6,281 nt of DNA, from positions 27,884 to 34,164 of the forward strand of contig NVVI01000033.1 in assembly GCA_002402165.1 (NCBI GenBank), written 5' to 3'. Shown here piece by piece: positions 1 to 6,214 of this stretch; positions within the stretch are counted from its first letter, which is position 1, and the number at the start of each line of letters is the position of its first letter. This DNA comes from Flavobacteriales bacterium (lineage in GTDB: Bacteria; Bacteroidota; Bacteroidia; Flavobacteriales_E; Vicingaceae). The position numbers were made by a program, and so were the translations under genes. Below the pieces are notes generated by a model. That model was not told where the DNA came from and did no database searches. It worked only from the letters and a program-made list of their open reading frames with translations.

Positions 1-1724
1 CCATTTTCTAATTGGATGAGCTCTGAGTGAGTTCCAGTCTCTTTAATCTTACCATTATCCAATACAATAATGTTGTCAGCATTTTTAATGGTAGATAAAC
101 GGTGAGCAATAACTAAAGAAGTTCTTCCTTTCATTAAACGGTCTAAGGCTTCTTGCACTAATCGTTCGCTTTCAGAATCTAAAGCACTTGTTGCTTCATC
201 TAACACCAAAATAGAAGGGTTCTTTAAAATTGCTCTGGCAATGGCAATTCGTTGTTTTTGTCCCCCAGATAATTGTATTCCTCTATCACCAACTAAAGTC
301 TCAAATTTTTCCGGGAAGCTTTCTATAAATTCTAAGGCATTGGCTTGTTTGGCAGCTTCAAAAATTTCTTCTTCAGTTGCTCCAGGTTTTCCGTATTCAA
401 TGTTTTCTTTTATGCTTCCACCAAACAACATTACCTCTTGTGGTACTAAAGCCATTTGGTTACGAATAGCAGATAGCGGATAGTCATTTATGTTTTTTCC
501 ATCTATAGTAATGCTTCCATTATCAGCATCATAAAAACGAAACAATAAAGCAGCAATAGTTGTTTTACCAGAACCCGAAGGCCCGACAAAAGCAATTTGC
601 TTTCCTTTTTCCACACTAAATAAAATGTCTTTTAATACTTGTATGTCTCGCCTTGAAGCATAAGAAAAATCAACATTGTTAAATTCAATGTTTCCATTAA
701 TACTGATTTCATTCTCTTTATCTAAGGAGATGTCCTCAGTATCTTCTTCTAAAATATCCATTAAGTGCTCGGTAGCTCCAATTGATTTTTGAAGTTTAGA
801 GAATAGTTCGCCCAAACCTCCAAAAGAAACTCCTAAAATTGCCGAGTAAATAGCAAATTGCAGTAATCCGCCAATAGAAATTTCTCCTACTTGTACCATG
901 TGTAAACCGTACCAAATAATAGATACAATTGCAGAACCAGCAGCAAACATAATTAAGCCAATAAAAAAGCCTCTCCATTTGGCATTTTTAATGGAAGTGT
1001 TAACAGAACTATCAATACTCATTTTGTATCTCGCAATTTCAAAAAACTCGTTGGCATAAGCTTTAACACTTGCAATTCCGTGTAAGGTTTCGTCTACAAC
1101 ATTATTTGCTTCTGCAATGTCTTCTTGTGCATTCTTGGATAATTTTTTAATATATTTTCCAAAGAAAATCCCAATAAGTGCCACCACAGGAATTACAGCT
1201 ATCATAAAAACAGTTAATCGAAATGAAATAAACAGTAAGAAAAATAACGCAACAGGAATAGTAATTAACTGTCGAATAACCTCTGCAATGGTAGTAGAAA
1301 ATGTTTCTTCTAGTAAGGCAACATCATTGGTTAATCGGCTACTCAATTCTCCTACTCTTTTACTAGAGAAAAAATTCATTGGAGAAGAAATTAAGTGTTT
1401 GTAGGTTTCTGTTCTTAATAAACCCAATGCTTTTTGAGTAACAATTCCAAAGAGATAAATTCTAAAAAAAGACATAATAGCAATGACTAAGAATATGCTA
1501 ATTAAAATGATGGTAGTATTGTTTACAGCATCTTCTTGGGTAGAATTAGCTGAATCTATTAAATCTCCCAATACTTTTGGAAAGGCCATCATGACCACAC
1601 TAGAAATAACTAGCACTAACATTCCAAACCCAAAAGTGACTTTAAAAGGTTTAATAAACCTAAAAACGCGCATCGCTTTTTTGATGGATTCTTTCGAAAT
1701 CTTTTCTCTTTTTTTTCTAGCCAC
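1..1724 (-). CDS. ABC exporter, fused permease-ATPase (MsbA/MdlB type), C-terminus cut by window edge
   Basis: This is a half-transporter of the type IV exporter family (MsbA, MdlB, BmrA relatives). It would work as an inner-membrane homodimer that uses ATP to flip or export a lipid, glycolipid or hydrophobic compound. I translated 574 codons from GTG at 1724-1722 to the left edge without a stop. About six membrane segments are visible (roughly residues 30-49, 71-94, 150-168, 170-190, 252-272, 283-305). The ATPase follows: A-loop Tyr355, Walker A GPSGSGKT 381-388, Q-loop Gln429, signature LSGGQ 485-489, Walker B ending Asp509 with Glu510, and H-loop His541. All key residues are present, and only about 15-30 C-terminal residues should be missing. 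An in-frame TAA lies five codons upstream, so GTG is the earliest plausible start; Met18 (ATG 1673-1671) is the alternative. The start lies 2 bases after the oxygenase stop, implying translational coupling. The substrate is unknown, so no symbol is given. Confidence 0.95.
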   Translation of the reverse strand, partial: MARKKREKISKESIKKAMRVFRFIKPFKVTFGFGMLVLVISSVVMMAFPKVLGDLIDSANSTQEDAVNNTTIILISIFLVIAIMSFFRIYLFGIVTQKALGLLRTETYKHLISSPMNFFSSKRVGELSSRLTNDVALLEETFSTTIAEVIRQLITIPVALFFLLFISFRLTVFMIAVIPVVALIGIFFGKYIKKLSKNAQEDIAEANNVVDETLHGIASVKAYANEFFEIARYKMSIDSSVNTSIKNAKWRGFFIGLIMFAAGSAIVSIIWYGLHMVQVGEISIGGLLQFAIYSAILGVSFGGLGELFSKLQKSIGATEHLMDILEEDTEDISLDKENEISINGNIEFNNVDFSYASRRDIQVLKDILFSVEKGKQIAFVGPSGSGKTTIAALLFRFYDADNGSITIDGKNINDYPLSAIRNQMALVPQEVMLFGGSIKENIEYGKPGATEEEIFEAAKQANALEFIESFPEKFETLVGDRGIQLSGGQKQRIAIARAILKNPSILVLDEATSALDSESERLVQEALDRLMKGRTSLVIAHRLSTIKNADNIIVLDNGKIKETGTHSELIQLEN

Positions 1725-1726
1725 AG

Positions 1727-2545
1727 TTACTTCTTTTTATTTTTATCTTGAAAATCTAGTGATTTTACGCCTAATTTTTTTAGTATTCTTTTAGCAGTAA
1801 TCTTTAAAGGTTCTTTAATTCCTGTTGCAATTTTTTTAGCAGTTGAGTCATCTGGTCTAGAAACAAAACGAGAGTCACTATAGTTAAACCCTTCTCCCAC
1901 TTCGGTAAAATAATAAGTATAGAATGATTTTCTCGTTTCGTTTTCTGGGATTGTTATTTTACCATAACCGTGTGGAGAATTTTCATCTGTTAAAAAGATG
2001 ACTGCTCTATTAAAATCACAAGGAACAGTTACTTCGCATTGTGTCATTGCTTTATCCCAAAGTTCTAAATCTCCACCATATTCGGGTTTCCAGTTTTTGT
2101 TTAGGTAAATGAGTAAATTAATTCTTCTCCAAAGGTTTTCTTTAGTATTGTAATTTACATCAATATGAACATCAACATAACTTCCATTGGTGCCTTGGTG
2201 AACTCCAGAGCCCATTGCATCATCAGTGGTACTTAGCCCCTTAATGCCAGTAATGGTTTCCATAAATTCGCACATTTCTTGCGAGCCAACAACTTGCTTT
2301 AATTCACTAAAACTTGGGTGGAAACGATCAAAATGATAGTCTTCAGATTTATTTTCGTTCAAACTTTTACGTTTAACATTTAGGCTGTCTATTTTTGGAA
2401 AATTCTCGTATAATGAAGCTGCTAATTCTTCGGTCAAAAAATTAGGCAACATCAAATAATTACATGGTTTTGCAGTTGAAAAATCACCTTTTAATTGTTG
2501 TATTTTTTCAGCTTCTAAATAAATAGGATTAATTACATTTTCCAT
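1727..2545 (-). CDS. 2-oxoglutarate/Fe(II)-dependent oxygenase (prolyl 4-hydroxylase-like fold)
   Basis: The protein is probably a soluble dioxygenase that hydroxylates a substrate using 2-oxoglutarate, O2 and Fe(II). With ATG at 2545 it has 272 residues. The iron triad is visible: His127 and Asp129 in VHIDVNY, and His192 in SPHGYG. Arg205 or Lys206 in TRKSFYTYYF is placed to bind the 2-oxoglutarate carboxylate. The stretch INLLIYLN followed by YGGDLELW is the strand and turn typical of the P4Hc/2OG-FeII_Oxy_3 group. The last ~39 residues are very basic (13 Lys/Arg) and may bind membrane or nucleic acid, which is inference. A TTG two codons upstream (2551) is also possible, but ATG is the simpler start. 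A -7 promoter box sits about 20 bases upstream. The gene ends 2 bases before the ABC exporter, so the pair probably acts together. Bacterial relatives often occur near glycan or envelope genes, but the substrate here cannot be assigned. Confidence 0.88.
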   Translation of the reverse strand: MENVINPIYLEAEKIQQLKGDFSTAKPCNYLMLPNFLTEELAASLYENFPKIDSLNVKRKSLNENKSEDYHFDRFHPSFSELKQVVGSQEMCEFMETITGIKGLSTTDDAMGSGVHQGTNGSYVDVHIDVNYNTKENLWRRINLLIYLNKNWKPEYGGDLELWDKAMTQCEVTVPCDFNRAVIFLTDENSPHGYGKITIPENETRKSFYTYYFTEVGEGFNYSDSRFVSRPDDSTAKKIATGIKEPLKITAKRILKKLGVKSLDFQDKNKKK

Positions 2546-2564
2546 TATCAATAATTAAGGTTGG

Positions 2565-2572
2565 CAAAGATA
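2565..2572 (-). promoter_or_regulatory. Bacteroidota-type -7 promoter box for the oxygenase-exporter operon
   Basis: Reading the minus strand, TATCTTTG is a perfect match to the Bacteroidota primary sigma factor -7 consensus TAnnTTTG. It lies about 20 bases before the ATG at 2545, which implies a very short leader. No TTG or TTTG is visible at the usual distance upstream, so the -33 element is missing or degenerate. The position, just after a hairpin that ends the preceding unit, fits a separate promoter. Confidence 0.5.
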
Positions 2573-2651
2573 ATTAAATTATATGATGATGTTTAAATTT
2601 ATGATTTGATTCTTATCAAGTGATAATCGAGTAAACACATCAATAATTATT

Positions 2652-2668
2652 AACAGGCATAGCCTGTT
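2652..2668 (-). terminator. Hairpin overlapping the Omp85 stop codon, candidate terminator
   Basis: AACAGGC and GCCTGTT form a 7-bp perfect stem with a 3-base loop, placed at the 3' end of the Omp85 gene. The stem begins on the last base of its TAA stop codon (2670-2668). On the minus strand the stem is followed by an AT-rich run (TTAATAATTATT) rather than a clean T-tract, so termination may be partial. It separates the ung-Omp85 unit from the oxygenase-exporter unit. Confidence 0.45.
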
Positions 2669-4404
2669 TAAAAGAAGTTGACAAAACCAAAATGGATTTT
2701 AGCAGAGCGAAATTGGATAGGGTTATCAAATTGTTTTCCTAGAGCATAACTAATAGAGAATATTCCAGCTTTTGTTTCAAAGCTCATGCCTGCTCCAAAG
2801 CTATATGGCCTGTCGGCAATAAATTCTTTAATTCCATCATTTTCGTAATAAGCACCATCAAAAAATAAATACATGTATGAATTTTGTTCTAATATATAAC
2901 GAAATTCAATAGTTTCAATAGTATAAAAGGAAGCGAAAATAGATTCTTCGTCAAAGCCTCTCAATGTTAATAATCCTCCAATTCGTAATAATTCATTCTC
3001 AAAAAGATTTTCGTTAAAGGTGTAACTGTTTTTAGATGCGAACTTAATAATACTCCTTTTGGAAATGGGAATGTAATAACTAGCATTTAGCTCGGCATTA
3101 TAAAGAGTGCTTTTGAGATCAAGATTTTCATATAATTTTTCATCAATTTGAAGGTTTTTTTTAATCGTTTTATTACCCAAAGATCCCGAAAAAGTAATGT
3201 TATGCCCTTTTCTAGGATTTAGTAAATAATCTAGTTTAGCATTATGCATTTCAATACCATAAAGTTGAGAAGATACATCTGCATAAGAAGGTAAAACTGT
3301 TAAATTTGCAAACCCGCTTTGAGAAAGTAAATTGGAAGATTTATTATGAAAGAAAATTTTAAAATAATTGTTCCCTTTAAGAATATACCTTACTCCTATT
3401 TTATGTCCAACATCAATAAATGTTGTATCTCTTTTATACAATTTAAAATTGTAATCTAGCCCAAAGGGAGTATTCATTAAAAATGGATACATTACGTTAA
3501 ATTTTAAATCTTGAGTGTTTTCTTGAATTGCCCTCCAGTTGAATTCAATTTTTTCACCACTATGAAACGAATTTATTAAGTTTAATTTCACATCTCCAGT
3601 TAATCTTAATTTTCCAGTTTCTTCGTCAGGTAGTAACCCTAATATACCGTCAAACCTGCTTGCTTGTTTCTTTTTTAAATATAGAATTACTTTAGACTTA
3701 TCTTTAGTAAAAACAACTTTCCACTTTTTTTCTTCGGTTACAAAAGGAAGTTCTTTAATACGAGTGCTTATTTTCCTAATGGATTCTTCATTGTATATAT
3801 CTCCTTCTTTTATTTTAATGTAATTTTTAATGTATTGGTCAGAAATAGTTGCACTTCCTTTAATTAAAACACTGTCAATTTTGTAGAGTCTGTTTTTTTT
3901 CAAGTATAATTGTGCTGAAAGCTTATTGCCTTCAATATAAATGCTATCTAATTTTATAGAAGCAAAAGGATAGCCGTGATTTTCATAAAATAGGATGACT
4001 TTTTTAAAAAAGTTTTGCAATTGTTTTTCATTAAAGTTTCTGTCGTTGTATATTTTATCTCTGAAGCCAATTTTGCTTAAAATTTCTTCATCAATATTTT
4101 TATTAATTAAGGATGTCCATTTATAAGTTTTTCCAAGATGAATATAAACGTGATAATATGAAGAATCTACAATAATACTATCTGTAGAAGCAACTAAAAA
4201 TGCTTTTTGATGAAGTTGATTTAAGATGCTAGATAGCTCATTTTTTAAAGCAGGTAAGCCTAAATTGTTATTGTATTCAATAAGCTTAGATGTTTTTAAT
4301 AAAGTGTCATTAAAAGAAATTTTTAGTTCAATTTTTTGTGCTATTACTGATGCACTAGATAGTATAAATAGGAAAAATATAAGTATGTAAGTAATTATTT
4401 TCAA
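2668..4404 (-). CDS. Omp85-family outer-membrane protein (BamA/TamA-like, two POTRA-like domains plus barrel)
   Basis: This is an outer-membrane beta-barrel protein of the Omp85 superfamily, whose members insert or move proteins or lipids at the outer membrane. It has 578 residues. Residues 1-22 form a signal peptide (hydrophobic core, then SVIAQ). Two POTRA-like segments are recognisable at about 85-172 and 173-246; the second begins YKIDSVLIKG and has the usual helix pair and strands. A barrel rich in aromatic strands runs from about 251 to the end, with the LRGF motif at 481-484 and a terminal Phe, both family hallmarks. It is shorter than typical BamA (about 800 residues) and nearer TamA in size, so it is probably an accessory paralogue rather than the essential BamA. 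The start is TTG at 4404-4402: a TAA lies four codons upstream in frame and the first internal Met is residue 305, so TTG is the only common start codon that keeps the signal peptide. It lies 28 bases after ung and is probably co-transcribed. Confidence 0.88.
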   Translation of the reverse strand: MKIITYILIFFLFILSSASVIAQKIELKISFNDTLLKTSKLIEYNNNLGLPALKNELSSILNQLHQKAFLVASTDSIIVDSSYYHVYIHLGKTYKWTSLINKNIDEEILSKIGFRDKIYNDRNFNEKQLQNFFKKVILFYENHGYPFASIKLDSIYIEGNKLSAQLYLKKNRLYKIDSVLIKGSATISDQYIKNYIKIKEGDIYNEESIRKISTRIKELPFVTEEKKWKVVFTKDKSKVILYLKKKQASRFDGILGLLPDEETGKLRLTGDVKLNLINSFHSGEKIEFNWRAIQENTQDLKFNVMYPFLMNTPFGLDYNFKLYKRDTTFIDVGHKIGVRYILKGNNYFKIFFHNKSSNLLSQSGFANLTVLPSYADVSSQLYGIEMHNAKLDYLLNPRKGHNITFSGSLGNKTIKKNLQIDEKLYENLDLKSTLYNAELNASYYIPISKRSIIKFASKNSYTFNENLFENELLRIGGLLTLRGFDEESIFASFYTIETIEFRYILEQNSYMYLFFDGAYYENDGIKEFIADRPYSFGAGMSFETKAGIFSISYALGKQFDNPIQFRSAKIHFGFVNFF

Positions 4405-4432
4405 GCTATTAAGTTACGAAAAATTAAGGTTT

Positions 4433-5146
4433 TTATTTGATTTCCCAATCAATTTTCTCCTGTCCATTATTACCTAAGATTTCATTTGTTTTAGAAAAAT
4501 GTTTACACCCAAAAAATCCATTATGAGCAGAAAAAGGAGAGGGATGAGCTGCTTTTAATATAAAGTGTTTCTCAGTATCGATAAGTGACTCTTTGTTTTG
4601 AGCAAATTTCCCCCAAAGTAAAAAAATAAGTCCATTTTTTTCTTCTGATAATCTTTTTATAGTTGAATCTGTAAAAGTTTCCCAACCTTTTTTTTGATGA
4701 GATCCAGCCTCATGTACTCTTACAGTTAATGTAGCATTTAATAATAATACGCCCTGTTTTGCCCATAAGCTTAAATTACCATGACTGGGAATATCATAAC
4801 CTAAATCTTGTTTTATTTCTTTGAAAATATTTTTTAGTGAAGGAGGAATTTTCTTGGCTTTTCTAGGAACAGAAAAACAGAGTCCATGTGCGTGAGGAAT
4901 TGTTTCATTATCTATAGTTTCATAAGAATGATAAGGGTCTTGCCCAATAATAATAATTTTAACTTTATCAAAAGGAGTGTAATTATAGGCATTAAAAATA
5001 TCGAATCCATGTGGGAATACAAGATGCTTCTGCTTTTCTTGAAGTAAAAAAAATTTTAAATGAGTAAAATAACTACTTTTAAAATCAATGTTCATAGCTG
5101 TTTTCCAGCCTTTTTCTATTTCCGGATTAATCTTCATTTTACTCAT
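4433..5146 (-). CDS. ung: Uracil-DNA glycosylase, family 1
   Basis: The enzyme removes uracil from DNA by cleaving the N-glycosidic bond, the first step of base-excision repair of deaminated cytosine or misincorporated dUMP. With ATG at 5146 it has 237 residues, close to the E. coli length (229). Family-1 motifs are complete: GQDPYH 68-73 with the water-activating Asp70, AHGLCFSV 86-93 with the uracil-stacking Phe, LLLN ending at Asn137, and HPSP 201-204 with catalytic His201, followed by the GFFGCKHFS block. Two oddities: twelve residues (74-85) separate GQDPYH from AHG where E. coli has four, and the DNA-intercalating Leu after HPSP is Phe205. Alternative starts are TTG 5167 and ATG 5137; the latter gives an N-terminus (MKINPEIEKGW) most like relatives. 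It diverges from the lipoprotein gene and probably shares a transcript with the Omp85 gene. Confidence 0.96.
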   Translation of the reverse strand: MSKMKINPEIEKGWKTAMNIDFKSSYFTHLKFFLLQEKQKHLVFPHGFDIFNAYNYTPFDKVKIIIIGQDPYHSYETIDNETIPHAHGLCFSVPRKAKKIPPSLKNIFKEIKQDLGYDIPSHGNLSLWAKQGVLLLNATLTVRVHEAGSHQKKGWETFTDSTIKRLSEEKNGLIFLLWGKFAQNKESLIDTEKHFILKAAHPSPFSAHNGFFGCKHFSKTNEILGNNGQEKIDWEIK

Positions 5147-5212
5147 TAAATTATTTTTATGTAACAAAAAAACACAATTTCCGTAATACCGTAACGTTAA
5201 TATTTATGTTAA

Positions 5213-5243
5213 TAAATTTAATGGATAATAGCTTTGGTGTCAA
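5213..5243 (-). promoter_or_regulatory. Candidate promoter for ung
   Basis: On the minus strand a TTG at 5243-5241 is followed after 20 bases by TAAATTTA at 5220-5213. That matches seven of the eight positions of the Bacteroidota -7 form TAnnTTTG, with spacing inside the usual range for the -33/-7 pair. It implies a leader of about 60 bases before ATG 5146. The last base of the -7 box is off consensus in an AT-rich region, so a chance match is possible. It interleaves with the plus-strand promoter candidate. Confidence 0.3.
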
Positions 5244-5260
5244 TATTATCATTAGATTTG
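5233..5260 (+). promoter_or_regulatory. Bacteroidota-type promoter for the lipoprotein-ytxJ operon
   Basis: TAGATTTG at 5253-5260 matches the -7 consensus TAnnTTTG perfectly. A TTTG at 5233-5236 could be the -33 element; the 16-base spacer is slightly short. Transcription would begin near 5265, leaving about 30 bases of leader before the ATG at 5296. Confidence 0.55.
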
Positions 5261-5295
5261 CAAAAGAATTTATTTACAAAACTAAGTAAACTGAG

Positions 5296-5427
5296 ATGAA
5301 AAAATTATTAGTTGTAACAACAGCACTTTTTTTAGTAGCGATACTGTACTCTTCTTGTAAAAGCCACGAAACATGTCCAGCTTATGGATCTGTTGAAACT
5401 GACAATTCTGATAAACTTCCTTCGTAA
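5296..5427 (+). CDS. Small predicted lipoprotein (43 residues), function unknown
   Basis: I do not recognise this protein as a named family. ATG at 5296 opens a 43-residue reading frame that starts MKKLLVVTT, continues with a hydrophobic stretch to about residue 18, and reaches a lipobox-like LYSSC with Cys21 as the probable lipid-anchored residue. Tyr at -3 is not classical for a lipobox, but Bacteroidota sequences are permissive. The mature part would be only 23 residues, containing a second cysteine in TCPAYG (Cys27) and a short acidic, polar tail. A perfect -7 promoter box lies 36 bases upstream, which supports a real gene. The stop (TAA 5425-5427) is followed by one sense codon and then the ytxJ start in the same frame. 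Co-expression with a thiol-redox protein suggests Cys27 could be a redox partner or substrate, which is inference. It is likely anchored at the inner or outer membrane. Confidence 0.7.
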   Translation: MKKLLVVTTALFLVAILYSSCKSHETCPAYGSVETDNSDKLPS

Positions 5428-5430
5428 GTC

Positions 5431-5778
5431 TTGAATTGGATTGAAATTAAATCCGAATCGGATTTAAATGAAGCTATTAAAAAATCATTTCAAACGTCTT
5501 TTGGTGTAGTAATTTTTAAACACAGCACTCGTTGCTCTATAAGTTCGGTTGCTAAAATGAGATTAACTTCCTTTTGGAATTTTAAAGAAGAACTTCCCGT
5601 TTATTATTTGGATCTTATTGTTTTTAGAAATATTTCTAATTTAATTGCAGATAAATTTGAGGTGAGGCATGAGTCTCCTCAATTATTGGTAATTAAAGAT
5701 GGAAAATGTGTATACAATGCTTCACATCTTTCAATATCTGTTAAAGACTTACGCTTCCATCTAGAAGTTGAAAATTAG
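5431..5778 (+). CDS. ytxJ: YtxJ/BrxC-like bacilliredoxin (thioredoxin fold, monothiol)
   Basis: This is a cytoplasmic thioredoxin-fold protein of the YtxJ family. In Firmicutes these act as bacilliredoxins, removing bacillithiol from S-bacillithiolated proteins, and several Bacteroidota also use bacillithiol. The 115 residues match the family length. After the first helix and strand (GVVIFKHST) comes the active-site CSIS with Cys35, a monothiol version of CxxC (YtxJ of Bacillus has CPIS). The expected cis-Pro loop is ESPQLL with Pro83, followed by the IKDGKCVYNASH block; Cys93 is an extra cysteine. The start is TTG at 5431: the preceding in-frame codons are TAA GTC, and the next Met (residue 43) lies beyond the active site, so TTG is required. 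The resulting MNWIEI agrees with relatives as I remember them. No Shine-Dalgarno is visible, so reinitiation after the lipoprotein stop is likely. Its 3' end overlaps the facing OsmC gene by 18 bases. Confidence 0.88.
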   Translation: MNWIEIKSESDLNEAIKKSFQTSFGVVIFKHSTRCSISSVAKMRLTSFWNFKEELPVYYLDLIVFRNISNLIADKFEVRHESPQLLVIKDGKCVYNASHLSISVKDLRFHLEVEN

Positions 5779-6165
5779 TGTCTGTTTAATTTTCTGATCT
5801 AAACTTAACGCTACTGGACAAGATTTAGCAGAGTTTTTAATTATTGTTTGTTCTTTATCAGAATATTTTTTTTCTAAAAAATCAAATTCAATAATTATTT
5901 CACTTATTTTTCTAGGATTTGATTCCATGATTTTTGTAACATTTATGCTAATATTTTCTACATCAATTTTATGTTCTCTAGCTTTAAGGCCAATTATGGT
6001 CAGCATACAACTTCCTAGGGCTGTAGCTACTATATCAGTTGGAGAAAAAGCTTCTCCTTTCCCTTGATTATCTGTAGGTGCATCTGTAATTATCATGCTA
6101 CTTGATTTTAAATGAACTGCTTTAGTTCTTAAATTCCCCTGATATTTAATGTTTGATGTAGTCAT
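5761..6165 (-). CDS. OsmC/Ohr-family thiol peroxidase-like protein
   Basis: OsmC-fold proteins are cytoplasmic, usually dimeric, and many reduce organic hydroperoxides through a two-cysteine mechanism. With ATG at 6165 the protein has 134 residues, normal for the family. The peroxidatic Cys53 lies in FSPTDIVATALGSCMLT at the start of the central helix, and the second cysteine, Cys116, is in the SCPVAL motif. Arg12 and Glu38 are placed as the residues that usually position the peroxide. The pattern is closer to the OsmC/YhfA-like subgroup than to Ohr, so true peroxide activity is likely but not certain. A TTG at 6207 would add 14 residues rich in Leu, Ile and Phe, which I judge non-native. No clean -7 box is seen upstream; the nearest (TATTGTTTG) has one extra base. 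The gene faces ytxJ and shares 18 bases of 3' end with it, giving a small thiol-redox neighbourhood. Confidence 0.9.
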   Translation of the reverse strand: MTTSNIKYQGNLRTKAVHLKSSSMIITDAPTDNQGKGEAFSPTDIVATALGSCMLTIIGLKAREHKIDVENISINVTKIMESNPRKISEIIIEFDFLEKKYSDKEQTIIKNSAKSCPVALSLDQKIKQTLIFNF

Positions 6166-6214
6166 ACTTAAATTTAATAAAATACTAAGTTCAAACAATA
6201 AGTGCAACAGATAA

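Noticed and set aside
241..483. Open reading frame of 80 codons on the plus strand
   Set aside because: It lies antisense to the ATPase domain of the ABC exporter, whose motifs are intact in the opposite frame; the translation has no recognisable domain.
796..978. Minus-strand 60-codon frame rich in Tyr, Trp and Cys
   Set aside because: It is an out-of-frame reading of the exporter's membrane domain, where the true frame is continuous.
1117..1794. Plus-strand open frames of 95 and 103 codons
   Set aside because: Both are antisense to the membrane part of the exporter and the 3' end of the oxygenase; their composition reflects the complement of real codons.
5161..5215. Repeated CCGTAA, GTTAATA and the palindrome TAACGTTA between ung and the lipoprotein gene
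   Set aside because: The units are short, in AT-rich DNA, and imperfectly spaced; this is within what chance would give.
5296..5778. Reading the lipoprotein and YtxJ as one gene broken by a nonsense mutation
   Set aside because: Each part is complete by itself: a full signal/lipobox peptide and a full-length YtxJ domain with its usual N-terminus, so a degraded fusion is not needed to explain the arrangement.
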